Virus record (IMG/VR): IMGVR_UViG_3300017934_000005
Span: 32,676-96,675 of that record
DNA: 64,000 nt
Reading direction: 5' to 3' (one strand)
From: a virus
Shown here one piece after another: positions 20,301 to 35,300 of this stretch. Position 1 is the stretch's first letter, and every line of letters starts with the position of its first letter. Below the pieces are notes generated by a model. It was not told the DNA's origin. It made no database searches and was given only the letters and a program-made list of their open reading frames with translations. The translations under genes and the position numbers were made by a program.

Positions 20301-23300
20301 CTTTGTGAGTGAATTCAGCCAGGGAGTCATCAATTTCTTCCTGATATTGTTGATAGTACACAGTCCACCAGTGTAACCAGATATTCTTCATGATTTTCTC
20401 CCAATCAGCTTGAGAGATAGTGTCAAATTCAGCCGGTTTATCCGGTACATTGATTGCAGCTTCAATCGCTATCTTCATTTGGGACCCCACGTGAAACAAC
20501 GTTTGTAAACTTCTCTGGCTTTTTGACTTCGGCGCTTTCCAAAATAAGGCATTAGCAGAGTTAAAACCTTCACAATGTCAGATTTTTTCTTTGTACGCCA
20601 GCGAAGTGACGGGCTGTGTTTACGATTCTTGGGTTTCCATAAACGAAGATGCCCGACTTTCACAATCCTTAAAAACCGTCTGACCACATCGCGGTCTTTC
20701 ATTCCTAATGCGAGCCCGGAGTCTTGCATTTGCCAGCTATGAAAATACAACCTTCACCCTCGAACAGGCCAGCAGCCCAAGCAATTTCTCTTGTTCTAAT
20801 CTTTGTACGGATCATACTCCTCACTACCGGCCATTGCCACACCTAAGGGTTTCAAGGTATGGAGAATTCTGATCGTGGGTCCCATTTCACGGAGTACATC
20901 AGGCAATCGCTTGTAGCAATCTGGGCTTTCATCCAGACCGGAACCGCGAAGCTCAATACCGGATTGGGTCAGCCAAGAATTCATCATAGCATTCGTTACT
21001 CTGCCCGGCCTGGTTATCTCTCCAGTTTTCCGATTTCGTTTGCCCGCCGCTTCCATTCGACCCATCACCCTCCCTGCACCATGGACGGTAGAGTAAAAAG
21101 TGCGTTCGGACTCAAAACCGGCTTCGGCTCCTTCGATGATAACTGCCGACTCAGCCATAGTGCCTCCAACAAATCCTCTCTGTCCGGGAAACGCAGGAGT
21201 CGCACCTTTTCGTACAACATACAGGTCTTTGCCATTGTGTTTTTCGAGCCAGGAAAAATTGTGATGGTTGTGGACCTGTTCAAGAATCTGTCCTCCTATG
21301 ATATTAGCCACTTTCTGGCAGACCCAATCACGGCCAGCGTAGGCGTACCATCCCGCCAACTGCATAGCTTCCTGATACTGCACCCCCAGATCAGAGCAAG
21401 CATCCAAAACCAAGGGCTCGACATCCATACCGTCTTTCGCGCCTCCAGCCTTCAGAAACCAAGTCGCGGTCTTGTGTCCAAGTCCACGGGAACCAAAGTG
21501 AACACCTACCCAGATGCGCTCAAGTTCATCCTCGAAGATGTCAACGTAGTGATTCCCCGAGCCCACGGTACCAAGCTGGTCCTGGGCTAAGTCCTTCAGG
21601 TCTTTGTTGGCTTCAAGATGCCAAAGATTCGCGTCATCGAACATAGGGTGATCAATGACACTAGCATTTTTCCGGCCAATGCCGAAACTGATTTCTTTCC
21701 AAACAGAATCCATAAGCCGGCTAATATTTTCACGCACGTACTGAACAGGAACATCGAGACGAACAGCTTTGTTACCGCAGCCGATGTCATACCCGACGCC
21801 AGATGGAGAGATAGCATTTTCATAAGCTAGAACGCCTCCTATTGGAACCGCATAGCCTTTGTGGTGATCGGCCATCAGTGCTGCGCCCACGACTCGAGGA
21901 TCACGGGCGCATGTTATGATCTGAACCAGTGCGCCGTGATCCATAGGCCAACCATAGACCGGGATGTTCTCAACGATGTGCATTTTTCTTTTTCTTTTTC
22001 TTTCGTTTTGGTTCTAAATACCCGCTTGGGATGTTGTTGCAGTCCTTCGGACCCTTCTCACAGAATTCACATCGCTCATAGGATCGAGCGAAGATCGAGG
22101 GTTCATTTTCGTAATTCTTTTCCAGACACGGATTGCAAATAAACATGTTATCCCCTCAAAAGAAGTGCGACAAAGATCAGGAGTCCGACCACGATAGCAA
22201 TTGCCACGGTACCCGAGTTAACGAATCCATCTCCCGCTCTGGACTTCATAAGCCACTACTCCTGTCTCAGGATCGGTCACTGGAACCAAGTTAGGATCAA
22301 ATATTTGGGGCGGTCGAGCCGCGTTCCGGGCTCGCTTGCGCTCTACGTAGGCCGCATGGCCTCCCCAACTCTTTTTCTCCCTATGACTCTTCTCTTGCTT
22401 TTTGCCTCGACCGTCCTCATTCCTCATTTCGACTCCTCAAGCGCATTAGCTTTAGCCAACAATTCCTTCGCTTCAGCTAATTGGTCTGTCAGGCGAACAA
22501 CATCTTTTGAGTATTCTTCAATGAGACTTAGTTTTGCAGTTTGAAAAGTCGGATAATAAGACTCGTGCCAACCACCTACCTTGGCAGTTCGGATTTCACG
22601 GTTGTAGAATTTGTCTTTCAAAACCACGAAAGCTTTGGTTTCGCGGACAACTTCAACGGTTTCAATTTTTCCGTATTTCACCCGATACCAAGTCATATAT
22701 TTGTCCTCATGACTTCGGTCTCACCACTGAACATCAGGACTACGGAGCCTTGAATTCTAAATGCCTTCATCTGAGCCAGAATAAGTTCGTACCACTTCTC
22801 GGCGGTCTCAAGCTCTTTCAGATCGTAGCCACGAGACCGGGCTCCACTGGGCATCTCGGTTGCGATCAAAATATCGGTCGGCATTAGTCGCCTTTCGGAA
22901 ATCCGTTTTTCTGAATGGAAAGCACGAAATTAAACTTCGTCACAGTCGTATCTCCTGGAATCTGTGAAAGTACCCGAGCTAGAATCCGACGAACATCACT
23001 GACGGTTTTTATTTTCAGGTCCGACTTGATCTTCATTCAGTCTCCATACTGAAAACCAATCCCTCTTCATTGGTCTTCAAAGCGTCAAGAATCAGGTCAG
23101 CCTCGGTGTAGCCGGCATCCTTGAGACCCTGGAAATAAGGAGCCCAGTCTTTGGTGATCAGGACCGGGACTGAAAACTTTTCTTCCGGCCAAAGGCGAGC
23201 AACCAGGACCTTGCGAAGATTGTAACTGACCGGCACGGATCGAACCTGCGGCCGATAAGCTAATGGCATTGCCATCTATTTCTCCTTGAACCCAATTTGC

Positions 23301-26300
23301 GTGTAAGCATCACACAATCGTTCAGCAGCTTTTTCAGAAACCCCAATTGCCACGGTTTGTCTCCAGATGGCAGTCCAATGCTTGGTTTTGGAATTGAACC
23401 TATCTTCATGAAATTCTACTCTCCAATTACTTTCGTTTTCCGATCCGTCCCAGTGACATGAGGGATATAAATCTGCACTCATGTGTGGGGGCTCATTAAC
23501 CGGCTTAGGCATCAGAATAAACATGCTCAACGCTAGAAGCCCCAAACCGGACAAAACGAACAGAAACTTTTTCATCACCAGATTCCTTTCAATGCGCCAA
23601 TTTGAGCCAGGCCCAGCATGACGGCGTTGTGAGCTTTGTTCCTACTACCGCAATTCGGAGTACTGTACATATGAGCCATTTCGTGCAAGAGAAAGAAACA
23701 ACAGAGTCGGCGAAAATATCTGAACTGCTTTCCTATCGTGATCGTATCCTCGCCATCCCACATCGCCATATTGCCGCGAAACGGTTTGTCTGAGAATCTG
23801 ACCCTAACATCCTCGTTCAACTCGTTGTTGAAGTAGGCCCGGTTATAGGCTTTGTAAAGCTTTGTAAGCGACCAGGCCGTGCCATCAAGACCAACTGTGA
23901 TCATTCGAGACATTACTGCTGCTCCGTGTTCTCCCCTCCGTATTGACCAACCGACTCTTTAGGAGTGTTTATGGTTCGACGCTTGTCGTAGATATCGCTA
24001 CCTTCCGATTTCTCGATCCAGTAGCGCTTACCTCCCTCTGTAAAAGCCTTTGCATACGGCTTGTCCTCGATGAACTTGTTTTCGCCGGTTGTAATGAACC
24101 CAGTTATTTCCGAGCCGTCTGGGAAGATGAAATCCACTTTCTTGGTGTCATCGTTGTAGAGTACTTGAGCTTTGACGAGACCAGCAAAGTCTCCTTTCGG
24201 TCTATAATACTCGGTGACAGCACCCTGACTAGCATCATAACGTTGGCCGGCAATGGTATACTCTTTTTCGACGTACTCGATCTTCAAGTACTCCATGTTC
24301 TGGTGTGCGGCATCGGGATTGGCCGGATCAATGACCGGCTTCTTGAAATGGATACGCACATTGAAATTGTCGCCGCGAGTGGTCTGATACTTGAACGGCA
24401 CGATCCAGCCATTTGCGTCCGTACTCTTCTCCCACAGATCGACGGGTTGACCTACTTTAGCAATCTCAATCTTGAAGAGTTGAGTCGGAGGATATCCGAT
24501 CCGCTCCTCTTTTGGTTTTGGCTTGAAGAGAGCATCGAGTAAGGAACCCTGACGAATCACATCCTGGACCGATGTGACGCCCGAAATTTGTTCCAGGATA
24601 TCCGGGATGCCAAAACCAGGGTCTCCTTCTTTATCGTTGTCTATGAGAACCAGAGCCATGCCTCCCGAGGGAGGAAAGAAAATTTTCAGCCGTGGCTTAG
24701 ACTCAAGGGTATTGTCATGGACAACAGTTCCCTCGATGTAGTCTCCATTGTTGTTATCCGGTTTCTCCTGGTTGATGATCTTATAATTCACCAATAAGAT
24801 CGCTTGCTTCGCCGGCTTCCATACAAACTCGTTGGGATCGTCCATGTGAAGCGGATCGACTTCTTTGCGATCATAGGTACGATTCACGCTGATTTGAGCC
24901 GTCTCAATGATTTTTAGAGTCCCGTCCTTCTTTGCACCCTCGATCTGCTCACTGGTGAACGGAAACGCTTCGGTTACGTCTTGCTCCAAGAAAATCTTTC
25001 GTGGATTGTAACCCCCGACAAGCTCGGCCTCGGGACCGTAACTCGGCACCTGGCCCATCTGTTGTTTAAACTGGGCATCAAGTTCAGCGGCTCGGATACG
25101 AGCGTAAGTAGCTTCGGTAACTTCCTCTTCGTGTTCCAGGTCCGAGCGGAGATTGAAAGTCTCGATATACTTACGATTGTCTTCAGACTTCGGATCAAGA
25201 ATTTGTTTCAGGTCTTCAAGGACCTTGTCCAATTGTTCCCGAACCTTGGCAACCGGGACGCGGCCATACACGATCACGAATTGACTCTCGCCTTTTTGCT
25301 GAGCCCAGAAGATACGGTCTGCGTAGGCAAAAGCCGCAAGTTTCTGCTTCTCAGTCCAGCCTTTGGCATTGCCCTCGTCCCAAAAACGTTGTCTGTATGG
25401 AGGCGCACAGCCGGCCATTGCAAAAAGTGAAGCTAAGACTGCGAATTTTACGATCTTGTTCAATTTCATTGGACACTAACTCCTGTTATAATTTTGTTCA
25501 GATACTCCAACGTTTGAGCTGGCTCCATCTTGCGAAGATTTTGTAATTCTTTTGGATGTGCTCGAAAATAAGACTCCAGAGTTGCTCGATCCTTAGCACT
25601 AAACATTCGCTGGTACATCTCGATCAGATAATGCGGGACTCGGTCAGATTCCATACTTACGTTATCTTGACCGCCGAGGCCGGCCCGGAAAGCTTCTTTA
25701 GCGATATCCACAATTTCATCATGATGTGATTCCAACCACTCCATCGTTTTCTGGCGACCGCCCAGGAGTGTAGGATCGTAATGAAGAGCCATGACCATGC
25801 GGAAAACCGAATTATTGTCTCCGCGAATGTTGTTGACAGCACCCCACCAGAGTGGATCGGAATAAAATTCCGGGATTACCACGCTCTGGAAAAAGTCTAG
25901 GTTCTCTTTCTGAACCAGTTGCAACTGATCGTAGTAATATTTGTATCTGGCTTCATCATACACGATGTTGCCGGCTAGATCGAATTTGAACACGTCTTTT
26001 TCCATCTGTTTGAAATCAAAACTGAAGTAGATTTCATCGATTTCTCGCAGATCGCTGAAGTAACCGTGTTCAGCCAAATCCATGCGATTCTCAGCCCAGA
26101 GACCTTCCGGGATTGAGGCTTCCATCTCAACATCAAAAGCCTCCTCCATCGGGAATTTCTGAAAGTTGATATTGCCGTGAACCATTTCGTGAGCCATCAC
26201 CTTAGGCTTGCCGGTGATGTAATCCAACATGCGGGCTTCAGGATTGTAATAGATCAAACCCGTGTTGATCCAGGTCACGCCCAGGATTCCGTTTGGAATC

Positions 26301-29300
26301 TCGGTAGGATAGCCGAGATGCAGTTCTCGCGGCACAAAATCGGATACCCTGGATGGCTTCGGAAGATGATGAAGCTCACGGAAGGTAATGTTGTAACCGG
26401 GAACTTTTTCGTCAAGTTGTGCGCTTAAGTCCTTGACACTGATGCCCAGCTTTTCGGCCCGAGCCTTAATTGCAAGATCGTAAATGACCTTGTAATAATC
26501 AAAATCCAGTTTGGCTGCTTCCTGAACGACCGATTTCAGATCATCAACATCTGCGAAAGCTTGTTCTTTGGTGATGATCTTCTGACCACAAAGGCTTGTG
26601 ACCTGGACATTGCCATCCGGTCGAATGACATAGTTATCCAGGACAATCTTCATACTGGCTGGATTCGCGGTCACGGAATCCGTCGAGACCACATCGGTCT
26701 GGACTGAAATGCTTTGACTCTGAGAAAAATGTAGTCGTTGCGTGTCCGTGGAAGTCTGGTTACATTGCCAATTCCCCATTAGGGTACGCATGACTTCTTC
26801 GCGTTGATGCAGAGCATCCGTGGTCTGAGCGATGCCGGGCGGAAAATACGAGGGAAGCGACTTCGCTGTCTGGGCTGAAGCCATGACTGAGGACAAAAGC
26901 AAGAACACAACTGCGAATAAATTTCGAACCTTCATTCTTCCTCCAACGGGTTTTTACTACGAATTACCTAAGAAAACTACGAATGTTCTGACCCACAATT
27001 ACAAAATACCAGAATCACTCCGCATTGTCAAGAGAATTTTTCGGGAATTATCCCTTTAACTCTCTCAAAGTTTGATATTATTGATCCATTCGGCGTCATA
27101 AAACATTGATGACGCGGGCGTTATTTTAGACCGTTTTTCAACATACTTTTCATGCAGCCAAAACATAAGCCAAATTAAAGGCACTCCTATATCCCAAATT
27201 AACAAACACATTCGAGTTATTGTCATTTTCTTTCTCCTTCAGTTAAGGTAGTTAAAGGGATAATTCCCATTTTTCAATCCAAATCGTGTTGTTTGGAAAG
27301 ACAGGTTGCACACCATTCTTCGCACATAGCAAACCGATGACGCCAGTACATAATTCTTGCACGAAGCAGAGACCAGACTGCGGATAAGATTTGCTTGATC
27401 ATTTGGGAAAGAGTTTATAAAATTTCGGGAAAGACTCTCCGCGACCAAGGATGGAATCCACTAGATTTCGACCGTCGAAAACACTCACTTGGAATCCAGC
27501 GGCATTCTTGTGACCACCCCCGCCGAGTTCTTTGGCAATTGCGGAGACATCCACATCATTTCGAGACCGCAAGCTGAATTGCATGACGCCGTCACCACGT
27601 TCAAAATAACCGATACCAATTCCATCACAAAGTTTAGCGAGTTCGCCGGCAACTTCGGAGATGTTCATGTAAAGAGCGTTGATGATCAGGACCGGATACC
27701 CACTCAGAGTTCCTTTCTGACCGTGGGGAAGGGCTTCGCGCACGTAATGCTTAATGTGAGCTAGGGCTCCCTGACCTTTGAAAGCAGCCTCTTCGTGGGT
27801 CTTCATGGACGTCAGTCCTTCCCAGGCTTGAATCTCGTAGGGTAGCGTCATAATGTAGGCGTTGACTTCATCAGTCTGTGGAAGTTGTTTACGCCACAGA
27901 TCACGATCCTCAACGTAATCCACGTACCACGGTCGAGGCAAATTAATTGGTTTCGGGAGAACCCAAGTAGTGGGATTCTGCGGCATTTGATAGGCATCTT
28001 TGCCAAAAAGATAGTCCCAGGTCAGACCGGCACCGCTTCGTCCCATATCAAATGTGGCAAAATCCAATCCCTGTAATGTTTCTTGCGCCGTTTTGTGGTG
28101 GTCCAGGATTCGAAATGATCTAGTACACGACGCCATTTCAATATTCTGTTCTCGGGTTCGCCAACTAAAGTCAACGACTAGGACATCTTTGCTCTTCACT
28201 TCGGCATAGGGCGGCTCTAGACCATAGTCACGGGCAAGAAGTTTTGCTTCAGGATAGCGTTGGTGCGCGATGAACGCAGCGCAGAAACCATCGGGGCAAT
28301 TGTTATGATAGATTATCAGGTCCATTTTTTATTTGACTCCAAGTTGGATTGTCGCCTGGTTGATAGTCTTCGTCAGTGGGATTAACAGGCGGGTAAATCA
28401 TTGGCTCTTCAATCTTCTTTCCGATGTACTCTAGTGCATCGAGGGGTTTTAGGCAGGCAGGAATATTTATGGTCTGAGTATGGTGCTCTGGATAGCAGGC
28501 TTCACCATGTCGAATGTAGTCACGGTAGATACGAACCTTACGCTCAAGTTCGATGACTTTGTTATGGAGAGCATCAATGACCTGATTCTCGGCCTGACTC
28601 GTGATACTCGTCATTATCTTGGACACACTGAGTTGAGTCTTCAGAATGCGATTTTCATGCTGAAGTTGAGAGTAAGCCACAGCATTATTCTTTTTCTCTT
28701 CAAGATAAAGTGCTGCGTCATTCTCAGCCACGTTATGCGCTTTGGCTAATTCAACCTTGAGCTTTTCAACTTCTTTCTTTCGATTCTGGTAGGATTTAAC
28801 AGATGGCACGGTTTGTTGTCCTCGATTGTTTCTGTGTATCACGATAGATTTTGGCTTGGTTCTTCCATCCACGTTTTAAAGTTTGAAACATCAGGGCTCG
28901 AACTTCGGTAGCAAAGGCTTCGGCTTCGGGCATGGCCTCAATGAATTCTTTCACACGTTGAACCAGGATAAGCCGGCGCTTACTGAAGTGAGGCTTGATT
29001 CGCTTCTTGGGGCCGATACCCAGGCGAGGCTTTGGATTCACAGGCTCAGTCTGACGAAACTGATCTGGGATGATCAGGTTGTATTTCTTCGCCAGTTCTC
29101 GTATTTCTTTGTGACCGATTCGAACCTTGGCGAAACGTTGTTCACAGACCACGGAGCTACGATGACGCCAGCCACAAACACCACAATTAATCATCTTTCC
29201 CAGGTCAGGGTTGCGGCCGGAAAAACTCCGTTCCCTAAAACTTTGTTGGAAGGACTCGACGGCTTTTAACAAGTCCGCAGAAGCAGCATTTGCTTGTTCT

Positions 29301-32300
29301 GACACGACATCATCTGCTTGCGCTGGCACGGTCTGAGAAAAAGTGTTTACGTCGATTGGAGGATACTTCTCGTTAGTGTCCACCTTTAGTCCTTTCATGT
29401 GGGCAAATTCCGCCATTGCGATATCTTCCACAATTGCAGTTATAGCAAAGTAGTCTTAAACTTTTTGGATATCGGTGTTTGACAACCCAAAGATAAAAAG
29501 CCCATGATTTTCCTACTCTTCGCTTGTGAGCAGCGCCGTCATTTTTAACATGATCCAGAGTTAGGAATAAAGATTCTAGTTCACCACAACATGAACATTT
29601 ATTGCCATAATAGGCATAAATTTTAAACAGAAGAGCAGCATATTTTTGTTGTCTACGCTCTTTGCTTCTCAAGTAATACTGATGGTGCCAACGACTATAC
29701 AGCGCCTTGTTTTCAAGATAATGTTGCCGCTGATACTGTCTCAGGTGCTCTCTATTTCTTCTTCTCCATTTTTGTTGAGGGGTTTCTTTTCTCATTTAAT
29801 GACCACCCGGAGTTCGATCATCGGGTGGAAAGGGGAATAACAGTCTTCCTTCTGTCGGATCGTCCCGGAAAGGCACGATGAGTTTTGCTCGATTTCCCAT
29901 AAAAAGTTTGTGACACTCTTCAATATAACGTATAAAAGTAGGATTCAGATCAATGTAAGCCCGCTCGATGTCGGCTTGAGAAACCAGATCAATTCTGGGC
30001 ACTTTGGTCTGCTGGGCTCGCCATATGTGTGTCTCGATGACGGTTGCGCCTGTTGGATTGCCATCTCGATCTTTGATAGACTTTTCTCGTTGGTACAACT
30101 CCATTCGTTCATGTTTTTTGTTTAGCTCCCATATAGCTTTAGCGTTGCCATTCTGGAGCAAATCCATGGCTTCTGCGTAGCCAATTAGTTGTCTGCAACT
30201 GCAGCGCTGGATATCGCCGTGTTTGGTTGATTTGAGTTTGAGGGCAAAGTATTGATGACCCTCGGTGATTTGGAGAGGCCGAAATAGGTCTTCAGGATCG
30301 GGACCGTCTAAAACGTACCTGAAGCCGTCCACCAGAGTACCCTTTAGACTTACAACGGGTTCTGTTGGACATGAATGGACGAGGACTGAATAAATTAGGT
30401 TTCGCATCTTCCGCTAATATAGGTTCCGATAGGAACGCGATTTTCTTCGGCCGTCCTCGGGGCCGCTTATGCCCATTCTTATGATGAACAGTTTCTCCTC
30501 GTCCTACTTGCAGCAAGCCCTGAACTATCCCCTTGATAACGATAGGAGATACACTCAATTCAGCAGCAACCTGACCCCTGGTCATGCCCATCCGAAAGTA
30601 AAGATGAATGACTCGAATCCAGCGGGCTGCGCCTTTGCGTTGACGAGCGTCGGTACTAAATTTCGGGAAGGACCGGAGAATGATTTCCCTTACTTTTTTA
30701 TCGTCCAGGACCCATTCGGGCACACTTTTCTTATCATCAGATCGAGGCTTGATGATCTGATGCCCGTGTGTCATGAACGGGTCCTTGGCGTCGATTTTTC
30801 GGCTAAGCTGCTTATTTATGTACCGAAGGTCTTCCATCAACGACTCTTTTCAGGGTCTGGGTTGCCTCCTTTAGCCATGCTCTTGTCGAACTGCTTGCCC
30901 GCGAAAGTGTTCGGCGGAGGCGGGGCTACTGGGGAGCAGCGCCTACAAAGATATCTAAAATTCAGTGAAGGATTCTCTACTTCAATGAATTCTCTACAAT
31001 CTTCCGTAGAACGTCCCTTGCTTGAATTAGGGTGTTTCTTGCCGCTACACTGAACCTTTACACTCATTCTTCTTCCTCGTCATCGTCCAATAGATCATTG
31101 AACGATTCCTCTTGGGTTTTTTCAAAATGCTGTTGCTTGAAGGTTTCGTCGCCTAGGATAAACGCGCGGAAATACGGATCATTCCTATCATCTCGGGGAT
31201 ATCTTATACCGAAAGTGTTAGGCCAGGACTTGGTCTTCCAGGAGTTGACGATCTGGACTATCTGCCGGCCGGCCTCGACGCCAGCTTCAGCCCCTGATTC
31301 CAAACTAACATATCCTGAGATAAATTGCAAGCGTTGTCTTGTAAGAATATTGACCGGAACAACGATGCCGTGTTCCTGGAGCCAATCCACTTTCTTTTGC
31401 TTCCCGACTTTAGTATTATCTCCAGCTTGGTCCATGACTTCAATCATGTAATCGTTCTTTACTAACCACGCAGTGTCTTCTTGAACCTGAGCCACAACTG
31501 CTTCATCGCCTGCTTCAAAAAAAGGCTCAGAGACCGGAGGCTTGTAGGCATTACCAAGAAGGGATACACTCGAACCTTTCTGCAGACGGCGACCTGACTT
31601 TTTGAATCCCAATAAAGCAACATCCCGTATCCCGGTAAGCCAAGAATAGCGTCGAAGTTGTTTGTCAAAGCCTGCAATTCCGGGCTGCTCTGGAAAATCG
31701 ATTCCAGATGTTTTAATGTCGATAATGATGGGACGATAAAGTCCATTTTCCGGTCTCCAGTCTCGCTTAACAAGAGTCGGATGGTCGGGGTCTGCATAGG
31801 CGATGATGTCAAGTTTTCCTTCATCTTCAATTTCTCCATAGTTGGGATCACCGGGAAAAACTTCTTTTCGATAGGGTCTTTGAAATACTGAACGACCACC
31901 AAGCGGAATTGGCAAACTCGGTTGCCGGATAATGTAGAGTTTCACCATCTCAATACCATCGAAAAGTAGCGTCTCCCAGTCTTTTTCGGTTTTTGTAAAC
32001 AGAAGGTCTGTTCTTTCCTTATGTTCGGACCAACGTCGAATAAAGTCTTCGACAGCACCTTCCCCGTTGTGGTCATGGTGGAATTGAATTGCCTCTTCGA
32101 GAGCGTGCCCGAAAAGGTAACGAGCCTTATTCTCTTTCTCTTTCCATCCTAAAACACGTCGCAAGAAATACTTGTAGGGGCATTGGTCATACTCGTTACC
32201 AGCACTGTAGCTGTGCTTCCTGTGTGGATTTCCTTTGCTGTTGCGATATAGAAAAGCCATCAATCTTCCTTTGGATCAGTGAAAGTTAACAACTCGGGAC

Positions 32301-35300
32301 TGCCACTAATTCGGCAATCATCAAATCCTTTACTGGAGTAATCTTCGTCGGCAATCTCCTGAAGCCAAGCTTCGAATTCCCCTTCCTTGCCGACTGGGAT
32401 CAGGTAGTGGTGTCCATCATCGTCGGAAAGCAATCTAAATCTCTTCATCTTCTTCCTCCAGAAAATCCAGTCCCGTATCATTATCCAATCCTAGACCTGT
32501 ATAAGTCTTGATCCGATCCTTGTGAATTATGAATTCACTTGGTTCTTCATTGAAAGTGATCGTCAGAGATTTTCCAGCCCGGCTGCAGGCCACGAAAAAG
32601 ATTCTCTTCTCTTCAGCCGGGTCTCCCTCGATATGAGGCATCTTGCCCTGATTGGCTCCTACCACGAAGACGTGATCCCATTCCCGCCCTTTGGCTTGGT
32701 GTACGGTCGCAAGAGTTAGAGTCTTGACGTTCTTCACATCTCGTCTCGCGTAGGTGAGTTTGCGAACATAGCTCAAAAACTCCTTGAGAGTTCCTTTCCC
32801 AACTGCGATCTGAACCAATCCGTTCAAGTTGTTAACCGGATCGCTATCATCGGTAGCTTCTCGTTTACTAAAGTAATCAACTAGATCATGATATTCAATC
32901 AATTGAGTCAAAACTTCGTGAGCCGGCCGGCTGTCATCCTCGACTTCCTTTGCGTGCCCCAGCACCGTTTTGATTTCTTTCTGATCCCAAAAATCTTTCT
33001 TCCCTAAGAAATTGTATTTTATTCCTTTGGCTGCACAGACTCGTTGGAAAGTGAAGAGCTGTCTGTTGGTTCGAGCCAAGATTGCTGTCCGTGCCGGATC
33101 ACATACACGTTCGAGGACCCAGTGAGCCTCGGTAAAATCGTCATAGAATTTAACGAATGTAGGCTGGATTCCTTCTTCGTTGTGCGTGACCATGTGAGAA
33201 GCAATGCCGTTATCCACTGGGAGAATCTCGCGGAAAAACTTGACCAACTCTCCCGTACTTCGAAAGTTCTCTCCGAGATAGAGCTTTTGGGCTCCTGGGA
33301 ACATTCTTTCAAAGTTTGTAAGTGACCCAGGCTGAGCGGATCGCCATTCATAAATGAGTTGATTCTCGTCTCCTACAACGAAAATATTTCCTCCGAATAA
33401 AAGTTTAAGAAGCTTGTACTGAACCACGTCAGTATCTTGGGCTTCATCAACGCCTAGATACTTGCATTGATGACGAGTCCGAACCGTATCATTAGATTCA
33501 AGAAGCGCTACGGTCTCCTGCATCAGAGAATCGAAATCAAGCCAACCCTGTTCCCGACACTGAATCTCGTAATCTGCGTAAGCATTGGCTAGACTAACCA
33601 AGGAGACCTGACGCCGTTTGCCCCGTTTGAATCTGTACTTGATGGCTTCCTGCGCTGCCATCGCGGGTGTGATGTTGGTTCGTTTCCATGCTGAAATAGA
33701 GCCTTGTAAGTCTTCGTAATCCCAGATTCCGTGACTCTTACATAGATCGAAAATGAGTTTATAGTCCTCGCCTCGAACCGGGATCACGGTATCGCAGAGC
33801 GTGAATGGAAAGTTGTCTCGTTCCTTCTTGGCAAAATCCAGAGCCCAGCTATGGAAAGTTCGAAAAACTTTATCAGCATTCAGAATCCCGGTACGCCGAG
33901 CCATTTCCTCAGCGGCAGCGCTTGTGAACGTCAGATTCAGAATATCCCATTCTTGGATACCCTGCATCAGCATGTTCTTGAAGCGCTGGCTGAAAACTGT
34001 GGTCTTTCCCGAGCCAGGGCCGGCTACCACCACATAGACCCCTTTGATGGCTCGCAATGCGATCTGTTGTTCTTCGTTAAAGGGAAAATCAAATAGTTGC
34101 ATCGATGGTTTTTACTAGTTCCGCTGGACTCATGGATTCCAGAAACTTAAAGAAATCTTCCCACTGCTCGATACTGAGTTGAGATACTTCAGAGACATTG
34201 TATCTTTTTATGGCGAAGGCTCGTAAACGCATTCCAATTCCTCCGCGTTCGTTCGGTATCATGCCGGCCTTGGGAAGAATCTCGTCATTATAAGCCCGCA
34301 GTCTGACGCGATACTCTTTCCTCTGAGCCGCGTCGGGCATCGCCGCGACTCGTGTGATAGGTTCTATGATCACAGGATCGAATGCCGGTCCTACCTTGAA
34401 AGTCATGGTGTGGCCGATGTCTTTGACAATGTCTCCAATCACAGGACAGCCATCATCAAAAACCGGATTACCCTGCTTGTCATGGTTTGGGTAATTTTCC
34501 TCGTTTCCAAACATAGTCCACCCGAAACCTGTAGGCTGAACGACGCCCTGAGCACAGGCAGTATCCGGGATCGGAGTCAGTACAAAAGGTTTGTCGAAAC
34601 TAGGAGCTTTTGATCTAACCAGTTTCGCTCCGGGAGATTGAAAAGTTGGTTCCACAAAAGATTCAGGAGTCGGCAATTCTGACTTACCTGGGGCCGCGTT
34701 TGGTTGCACCGTAGGCTGAGCCGCGACCTGGGTCAAACTAGGAGCCTGAGAGATATTAGTGGTGGAGGTTTCCGCAATCTCAGTCTCATCCAATATGCCT
34801 CCACCCACGAACTGGAGCGTCATACGACGCAGTGCTTTGGTCTGAGCCCACATCACGGCCGATTCGAGTTCCCGGCCTCGTAAACCCTCAGTACTCTTCG
34901 AGCCTGAGGACATTTCAATTCGGCCGGCCTTATTCTGACCTTTAGCTATCCACGTCACTTCACCCTGACCATTATCTTTTTTTAGATCAATTACAGAGAT
35001 ACCTAAATTCTCTCGAATTATATCGGTTGCACCCTTCTTGGCATAGAGCACTAACTTTCTTGCACCGTCACCTTGATCCATCCAATGAAAAGCGAGAACG
35101 TTGAGTTCAGGAGGAATATGCAAATATTCGCAAGCTGCGAGATAATATTGTTGGCGTTCTTCCTCACTCAATCGTTCCAGATCATACATCGGTATGAATT
35201 TAATCATCAACCTTCTCCGACTTCTTACCACTCTCATCCCTGATCGTAGTCAGGTGCCAACCGTCACAAACTTCACAGTGATAAGCATCGTGCGGGTAAG